DNA from: Alphaproteobacteria bacterium | GTDB lineage: Bacteria; Pseudomonadota; Alphaproteobacteria; UBA2136; UBA6156 | Assembly: GCA_027490875.1 (NCBI GenBank) | Contig: JAIXXE010000073.1 | Span: 1 to 6,125 of the forward strand | Length of the DNA: 6,125 nt | Reading direction: 5' to 3' | Shown here: piece by piece, positions 1 through 4,082 of the stretch | Position numbering within the stretch: the first letter of the stretch is position 1 | How the letters are laid out: each line of letters opens with the position of its first letter | Made by a program: the position numbers and the translations under genes | The notes under the pieces: generated by a model | The model's database searches: none | What the model was told of the DNA's origin: nothing | What the model saw: the letters and a program-made list of their open reading frames with translations, nothing else

Positions 1-683
1 CCCATTTCGGCACGGTCGGCTTGCACCTGTGCCATCTTTACGCCGTGGCCAGCTTGGGCCGCCAGTGCAATGATGTCGGTCAGGTAAAGTTCCTGCTGCA
101 CATTGTTGGGCTGAAGCTGGGCCAACAGTGGCCACAACACAGGGCCGTGAATGGCATAGATGCCCGGGTTGGCCGTGGTGATTTTCCGCTGGGCGTCGTC
201 GCAGTCCTTCTCTTCCACGTTCATCAGGTTGCCGTGGTTGTAAAACAGTCGCCCAAAGCCCGTAGGGTTCGATACGTTGGCTGCCAGCAAGGTAAGGCCA
301 GTGGCATTGCCGGCATGTTCGGCCAGCAGGGTTGGCAGTACATCGGCGCGCATGTTGAGCATCACATCGCCGTACAGAATGACAATTGGGCCCTGATGGT
401 TACCAAGCAATGGCGCGCAGACTTGGACTGCATGGCCCGTGCCCTTTTGCTCGGTTTGGCGCACGAACTCGCAGCCGGGGAAATGGGCGTTGCAGTAGGC
501 TTCCACCGCCTCAGCGCCAAAGCCGGTAGTCACCACCGTGCGGGCGGGTTTAAGGGGCTGCAAGGCGGCCAACAAATGGCCCAGCATCGGGCGGCCTGCA
601 AAACCATGCAAGGCTTTGGGCAGCGCACTTTTCATGCGCGTACCCTTGCCAGCGGCAAGGATGATGACGGCGAGATTTTCCAT
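1..683 (-). CDS. glmU: GlmU N-terminal half (UDP-GlcNAc pyrophosphorylase), 3' partial
   Basis: This frame is open from ATG at 683 to the left edge, giving 227 complete codons with no stop, so the gene continues outside. The visible part is the nucleotidyltransferase domain that joins GlcNAc-1-phosphate and UTP into UDP-GlcNAc in the cytoplasm. Seen: the nucleotide-binding loop LAAGKGTRMKSALPKALH (residues 9-26), QKGTGHAV (79-86), the metal/uridine-binding YGD (104-106), GFGR (142-145), E158 and N172 around the sugar site, and QQELYLTDI (196-204). These match GlmU motif order. The left-handed beta-helix acetyltransferase half, which makes the family about 450 residues, is off the window, so a stand-alone uridyltransferase cannot be excluded. 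Some positions differ from the usual (YGDVML for YGDVPL, ANPGIY for INTGI). A GGAG sits 9 nt before the ATG, and the start overlaps the stop of the upstream DUF1294 gene. Confidence 0.9.
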   Translation of the reverse strand, partial: MENLAVIILAAGKGTRMKSALPKALHGFAGRPMLGHLLAALQPLKPARTVVTTGFGAEAVEAYCNAHFPGCEFVRQTEQKGTGHAVQVCAPLLGNHQGPIVILYGDVMLNMRADVLPTLLAEHAGNATGLTLLAANVSNPTGFGRLFYNHGNLMNVEEKDCDDAQRKITTANPGIYAIHGPVLWPLLAQLQPNNVQQELYLTDIIALAAQAGHGVKMAQVQADRAEM

Positions 684-1051
684 TAAACAAGGCTCCAAAG
701 GTTATTCCAGAAATACCAGATACAGAACAGCTGTGCGCCTATAACGGCGTACAGCGCGTGGTTAAAGCTTTCCTTACTTTTCTTGTGCGTAAACAGCCAA
801 CGACCCATGAACAGGGCCGGTGTGCCCCCTGCAAAGGTAAGCAGCAGTAAGGTAAGCTCGGGGGTACGGCTCATTTTGTTTTTGGCGGCGAACTTATCCT
901 TGCCCATCAGGGCCAAAAGCATGAGGTTTATACTTAAGGCCCATACCGGCAGCGGGGCCAAGTTAAGGGTGCTGTGGTAAGCAAAAGTAAGAAGTGCGGG
1001 GATGCCAAATCCAAACAGTAACGAGAAGAGGACGTTCATGGGCCGCACCAT
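683..1051 (-). CDS. DUF1294 family inner-membrane protein
   Basis: A 122-residue hydrophobic protein with about four membrane segments (roughly residues 6-25, 32-50, 66-83 and 99-118). Between segments 2 and 3 lies GKDKFAAKNKMSRTPE (50-65), and after segment 3 comes GGTPALFMGRWLFTHKKSKE (75-94). This pairing of a (G/Y)xDKxxA..xR(V/T)PE stretch with a GG(x)PG-like, FxHKxxK stretch is the DUF1294 signature; the function of that family is unknown to me. The frame stays open to an ATG at 1147, but the ATG at 1051 is chosen because GAGGGG lies 7 nt before it and the longer N-terminus (Cys/Gly/Pro-rich) does not resemble the family. Another ATG at 1039 has no ribosome binding site. Its TAA shares an A with the glmU ATG, implying coupled translation. 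Any link to UDP-GlcNAc supply is speculation. Confidence 0.85.
   Translation of the reverse strand: MVRPMNVLFSLLFGFGIPALLTFAYHSTLNLAPLPVWALSINLMLLALMGKDKFAAKNKMSRTPELTLLLLTFAGGTPALFMGRWLFTHKKSKESFNHALYAVIGAQLFCIWYFWNNLWSLV
693..696 (-). promoter_or_regulatory. Shine-Dalgarno GGAG for glmU
   Basis: GGAG on the minus strand, 9 nt before the glmU ATG at 683. It lies inside the last codons of the DUF1294 gene and supports translation of glmU from this start within a coupled TAATG junction. Confidence 0.6.
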
Positions 1052-1058
1052 AGCAAAA

Positions 1059-1064
1059 CCCCTC
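1059..1064 (-). promoter_or_regulatory. Shine-Dalgarno GAGGGG fixing the DUF1294 start
   Basis: GAGGGG on the minus strand, 7 nt before the ATG at 1051. It decides between the three candidate starts (1147, 1051, 1039), since neither of the others has a comparable site at proper distance. Confidence 0.6.
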
Positions 1065-1079
1065 GACTTTGAATAGGTT

Positions 1080-1096
1080 TGCCTAAACTTTGGGCA
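1080..1096. promoter_or_regulatory. 17-bp near-perfect palindrome, candidate operator
   Basis: The sequence TGCCTAAACTTTGGGCA reads as two 8-bp arms around a central C. Seven of the eight arm positions are complementary, and the eighth is a T/G pair. It lies in the spacer between two divergent transcription units, 28 nt before the DUF1294 ATG and 88 nt before the plus-strand operon. Size and symmetry fit a dimeric repressor or activator site, but no regulator gene is in the window and chance cannot be excluded. Confidence 0.35.
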
Positions 1097-1109
1097 TTTT
1101 GTGGCGCAG

Positions 1110-1161
1110 CCGCACCACCCACCCGCTGGAAGGGCGGGAGATTGCACTGGAATCCGTGCGG
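1110..1161. repeat. GC-rich nested inverted repeats in the divergent spacer
   Basis: CCGCAC at 1110-1115 pairs with GTGCGG at 1156-1161, and inside it CCCGC at 1122-1126 pairs with GCGGG at 1134-1138. On a plus-strand transcript this would be a structured 5' leader ending about 23 nt before the ATG at 1185. The arms are short and the region is GC-rich, so this may be a composition effect. There is no following T tract, so it is not an intrinsic terminator. Confidence 0.25.
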
Positions 1162-1184
1162 TGGCGGCTTGGTTTGGTTAGAGT

Positions 1185-1772
1185 ATGCCTATGCGGTGTC
1201 ACACCTCGTTTACGGTAACCATGCTGGGATTGGCCAGTCTGGCTGCGGTTAGCTTGGCCGATTCGCCCACCCAACCTTGGCCAGCGGCCCCCACACAGGG
1301 GGAAGCCAGTATGATTTTTGCCGCCCCAACGGCCGCCGAGGCCGAAGCAGCGTTTCAGGCTGCGCGCAATGCGTATCGCAGCGTGGCCGATGGAGCCCCC
1401 GGCACAGCCCCGCACGAGCTGGAAGAGGTTGTAACCCCCACCACCGTGATGGTTCCCGGTGGGCGGCCTGACAATGTGCCGCTGGAGAGTATCCGGCTGG
1501 TGCTGGATGTTGAAAACACCAGCTTGCGCCAGATTGTAACCGACGTGGTGGGGCAAGCGGCCCGGTACAGCGGGCCTTGGCGCGTTAAGTGGCGGCTGAA
1601 GCCGGAAAACTTGGGGCTGCTGGATGAGCGCGTGAACCTGACCGCCGAGGCTCCGTTGGCCGAGTTCTTTGCCCTGCTGAGCGAACGGGTTAAAAACCTG
1701 ACCGGCACGCAGCTGTTCGTGACTGTGTTTGGCGGTGCCCGCGTGATTCTAATTGCTGATACGTATTACTAG
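1185..1772 (+). CDS. Secreted periplasmic protein with TcpQ/DotD/STN-like C-terminal domain, probable secretin partner
   Basis: A 195-residue protein beginning with a Sec signal peptide: hydrophobic run VTMLGLASLAAVSLA (about 11-25) and a likely type I cleavage after SLA at 25; no lipobox. Residues 26-100 are Ala/Pro/Glu-rich and probably linker. Residues about 105-195 alternate strand and helix segments (SLRQIVTDVVGQAARYSGPW, then VNLTAEAPLAEFFALLSERV, then a final hydrophobic strand VILIADTYY). This is the pattern of N0/STN-type domains found in TcpQ, PilL and DotD, small proteins that assist secretins of type IVb pili and Dot/Icm machines. The assignment rests on pattern and on the secretin gene 12 nt downstream; similarity is too weak to name the gene. 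An in-frame TAG at 1179-1181 limits the start to ATG 1185 or ATG 1191. The latter is 7 nt after a weak GAG and may be the real one. Confidence 0.8.
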   Translation: MPMRCHTSFTVTMLGLASLAAVSLADSPTQPWPAAPTQGEASMIFAAPTAAEAEAAFQAARNAYRSVADGAPGTAPHELEEVVTPTTVMVPGGRPDNVPLESIRLVLDVENTSLRQIVTDVVGQAARYSGPWRVKWRLKPENLGLLDERVNLTAEAPLAEFFALLSERVKNLTGTQLFVTVFGGARVILIADTYY

Positions 1773-1776
1773 AAGG
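1771..1776 (+). promoter_or_regulatory. Shine-Dalgarno AGAAGG for the secretin
   Basis: AGAAGG begins within the stop codon of the upstream gene and ends 8 nt before the ATG at 1785. It supports that start and ribosome hand-over between the two genes. Confidence 0.6.
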
Positions 1777-1784
1777 CTGACCCG

Positions 1785-3554
1785 ATGCGCATCCTTGCCC
1801 TGCTCCCTCTGATGCTGCTGGCAGCCTGCAGTGGCACCTACAACGATGAAGTGCGGGCCCCAAGCGAAAAGCAGCTACAAGATGCTCGCACCATTATGGC
1901 GCCGCCCAATGCTTTGCGGGAAGGCGTCTTTCATATGCAGCGCGTGCAAACCGGCAGCACCGTGCGGGTGAAAGACCAGATAATTTTGAAAAAGCCCGAC
2001 CTACCGCCTTTTGACGTTGCCTACATCGGCCGTGATTTGGAAAGCGTGGTGCTGGAATTGGCCAACGCGGCGGGTGAAAGCGTGGTGCTGCCGCAGGGCT
2101 TGCGTAACCGTACGGTTACGGTGGTGCACAGCGGGGCCAATTTTCAGGAAATGTTGGATTTGGTGCTGGGCAAGGCCGGTTACCACTACAACTATGTGAA
2201 TGGGATTTGGTACATTACGCGTTACCCGATTCGGAACTACGTGTTGGAGATTTCGCAAAGCGATCGCAAGGGCAGCCTGGTATCCCGCGCCGAGCTTACC
2301 CCTGAATTGGCCGCTGGTACCAGCACCCAAGGCAGCAGCAACGAACTAGACACCACCTACAGCGACGAGGTTTGGAAGCAAGTGCGCGAGACCTTGGTGG
2401 AGTTGATTAAAGTAGGCGTGAGCGAAGGCGGCAACAATGTTCAGGCGCGCGGCGTGAATGCCAACGGCATGTTGGTAGCAACCAGCGTCAACACCACCCC
2501 TGTTAACAACAGCGCTAACAATGGTTTGTTACCACCGCCCAGCGGGCAAGCTGGCAGCGATAGCAGCCTGTTCCCCGCCGCGGTAGGTCAGGCATCGATT
2601 GTGACGACCTCGGATGCTTTGCCAACGATTGATACCCCGCAAAGCAACGACCACAATGCCCCCGAAGACAGCGCCAACCCATGGTTTAAGCTGACTGAAA
2701 GCGCGGGCCTGATTACCGTGCGCGCCAGCCCAGAAGCGCATCGGCAGATTGAAGAGTACCTAGAGCAAGTGCAGGCCAGTGCCCACCGCCAGGTGGTGGT
2801 GGAAGCCCGCATTGTGGCGCTGATTAAAGATAAAACCACCACGCGCGGCGTTGATTTTCAGATGAACGGGCGCGAAATTACCGGCAGCGCGCTGAACCGG
2901 TTGGGCTTCTTCGCCAATTCCCAATCCACACTCTCGGCAGCCAATGCCACGGTGCAGGGGGGCTTCTTTACCATGGCCAGCCGCGCTGGCGACATGGCGA
3001 TGGTGTTGCAAAGCCTTTCTACCTTGGGCGATGTTTACACCATTTCCAGCCCTAATCTGGTGGCGCGTAATAACCAGATTTCGCGTGTTGCCGTCACCCG
3101 CCAGCTCGGTTACGCGGAAACCGAAGTCAACCAGAATACCACCAGCACAGGCGATATTGTGGTCGGGAGCCGCCAAGATCGCGCGCGCTTTAAAAACAGC
3201 GGTACGGTGATGAGCGTGCTGCCCTTTATCGGCCGTAACAACGTACAGCTGCGCTTTAGGCTCTCGCTGGCCACCAAGGCCGGAGAGACCCAAATCCGTA
3301 CCGCCATTGGGGGTGGAACACCGGTGGTGAATGCGGTGCCGGAATTGGCCAATAACCTGATTGATCAAGATATGGTGCTGGAGTATGGCCGTATCTATGC
3401 CATCGGCGGGCTGATTGAAAACAATACGACCATCAACAACACCTACGAACCGAATCTGCGCCAGATACCCGGAGTTGGCGAAATCTTTAACCGGGCCCGC
3501 AACCGTGGGCAGGATACCGAGTTCCTCGTGCTGCTGAAAGTGAGCCGCGCGTAA
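1785..3554 (+). CDS. Outer-membrane lipoprotein secretin, PilN/type IVb pilus type
   Basis: A 589-residue secretin, predicted to form the multimeric outer-membrane gate of a type IVb pilus or related machine. The N-terminus is a lipoprotein signal with lipobox LAAC (12-15); Cys15 is the only cysteine. Residues about 75-148 look like an N0/STN-type domain (FDVAYIGRDLESVVLELANA ... YHYNYVNGIWYITRYP). Residues 185-210 and 298-335 form the N-domain typical of PilN/BfpB/MshL, with AGLITVRASPEAHRQIEEYL at 307-326. They are split by an Asn/Ser/Gly/Pro-rich linker (about 211-298). The secretin barrel runs from about 336 to 587 (RQVVVEARIVALIKD, the SSPNLVARNNQ segment at 421-431, FKNSGTVMSVLPFI at 469-482). 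It closes with the signature GGLIENN...LRQIPGVGEIFNRA (541-571) and TEFLVLLKV. Length is in the usual range for PilN-type secretins (about 500-600). Tight spacing to both neighbours suggests one operon. A Dot/Icm-like outer-membrane component is the alternative, but the secretin signature argues for a true secretin. Confidence 0.9.
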   Translation: MRILALLPLMLLAACSGTYNDEVRAPSEKQLQDARTIMAPPNALREGVFHMQRVQTGSTVRVKDQIILKKPDLPPFDVAYIGRDLESVVLELANAAGESVVLPQGLRNRTVTVVHSGANFQEMLDLVLGKAGYHYNYVNGIWYITRYPIRNYVLEISQSDRKGSLVSRAELTPELAAGTSTQGSSNELDTTYSDEVWKQVRETLVELIKVGVSEGGNNVQARGVNANGMLVATSVNTTPVNNSANNGLLPPPSGQAGSDSSLFPAAVGQASIVTTSDALPTIDTPQSNDHNAPEDSANPWFKLTESAGLITVRASPEAHRQIEEYLEQVQASAHRQVVVEARIVALIKDKTTTRGVDFQMNGREITGSALNRLGFFANSQSTLSAANATVQGGFFTMASRAGDMAMVLQSLSTLGDVYTISSPNLVARNNQISRVAVTRQLGYAETEVNQNTTSTGDIVVGSRQDRARFKNSGTVMSVLPFIGRNNVQLRFRLSLATKAGETQIRTAIGGGTPVVNAVPELANNLIDQDMVLEYGRIYAIGGLIENNTTINNTYEPNLRQIPGVGEIFNRARNRGQDTEFLVLLKVSRA

Positions 3555-3557
3555 GCG

Positions 3558-4067
3558 ATGGATCTGCTGGTGACAGCCCTTGCTGGAAGCACTGAGGGGC
3601 GGTTGGTCGGCGGAGACTTTGCGTGCCCGGTTGTATTGGGTAAAAACGGTGTGATTTCAGCAACCCATAAACGCGAGGGTGATGGTTGCACGCCGCTTGG
3701 GCGCTATAAAATCCTGTACGGTTGTTACCGCCCCGACCGTGTGCACGCGCCTCTTCACAATGGATTACCATGGCTGCCCTTAACCCCCAATTTAGGCTGG
3801 TGCGATGCGCCCGAAGATGCCGCCTACAACACCATCGTGCCAGTGGGCTATGGGGTCAGCCATGAGGCGCTGTGGCGCGAGGATTCGGCCTACGACCGGC
3901 TGTTGGTGATAGGCCACAATTTGCCTGCTGTACCCCACATGGGCAGCGCGGTGTTCATCCATCAGCTCCATCCCGGCAAGGCCTACACGGCGGGCTGCGT
4001 GGCACTGGCTGCCGACGATTTTACCGCCATGCTAGCCTTGGGGCCGACCTTTCTGACAATCGCGTAG
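3558..4067 (+). CDS. YkuD-fold L,D-transpeptidase or L,D-carboxypeptidase without signal peptide
   Basis: A 169-residue single-domain protein of the YkuD cysteine-enzyme fold, which cleaves or exchanges L,D-linked residues at meso-diaminopimelate in peptidoglycan peptides. Seen: THKREGDGCTPLGRY (36-50), SHEALWRED (101-109), and the active-site block FIHQLHPGKAYTAGCVAL (133-150), with His135 and the catalytic Cys147. This order (KREGDG.TP.G, SHE.LWR, GSA.F.H, T.GCVAL) is that of the short COG3786-type proteins of Alphaproteobacteria. No signal peptide, lipobox or membrane segment is visible, so the protein is predicted cytoplasmic unless exported otherwise. That favours a recycling L,D-carboxypeptidase (as for the signal-less ElsL/LdtK of Acinetobacter) over a periplasmic cross-linker, but this is inference. 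The ATG lies 3 nt after the secretin stop with no clear ribosome binding site, so translation is probably coupled. Confidence 0.88.
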   Translation: MDLLVTALAGSTEGRLVGGDFACPVVLGKNGVISATHKREGDGCTPLGRYKILYGCYRPDRVHAPLHNGLPWLPLTPNLGWCDAPEDAAYNTIVPVGYGVSHEALWREDSAYDRLLVIGHNLPAVPHMGSAVFIHQLHPGKAYTAGCVALAADDFTAMLALGPTFLTIA

Positions 4068-4082
4068 ATTGGGCCTTAAAGA
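4068..4082. other. Convergent 15-bp gap, no clear terminator
   Basis: The YkuD gene and infB end face to face here. The best structure is a 7-bp AT-rich pair, CTTAAAG at 4075-4081 with CTTTAAG at 4101-4107, enclosing 19 nt and reaching into infB, with no T run behind it. I see no convincing intrinsic terminator for either transcript. Confidence 0.4.

Noticed and set aside
21..686. A 221-codon plus-strand frame opposite glmU
   Set aside because: The minus strand encodes clear GlmU motifs over the same bases; the plus frame has no recognisable protein pattern.
1052..1147. N-terminal extension of the DUF1294 gene to the ATG at 1147
   Set aside because: The extra 32 residues are Cys/Gly/Pro-rich and not membrane-like, while the ATG at 1051 has a good ribosome binding site.
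1052..1184. Sigma-70 promoters in the divergent spacer
   Set aside because: Candidate boxes such as TAAACT (1084-1089) lack a matching partner at 16-18 bp, so I do not report a promoter.
2760..3368. A 202-codon minus-strand frame inside the secretin gene
   Set aside because: It lies opposite the conserved secretin barrel and has a composition typical of an antisense shadow.
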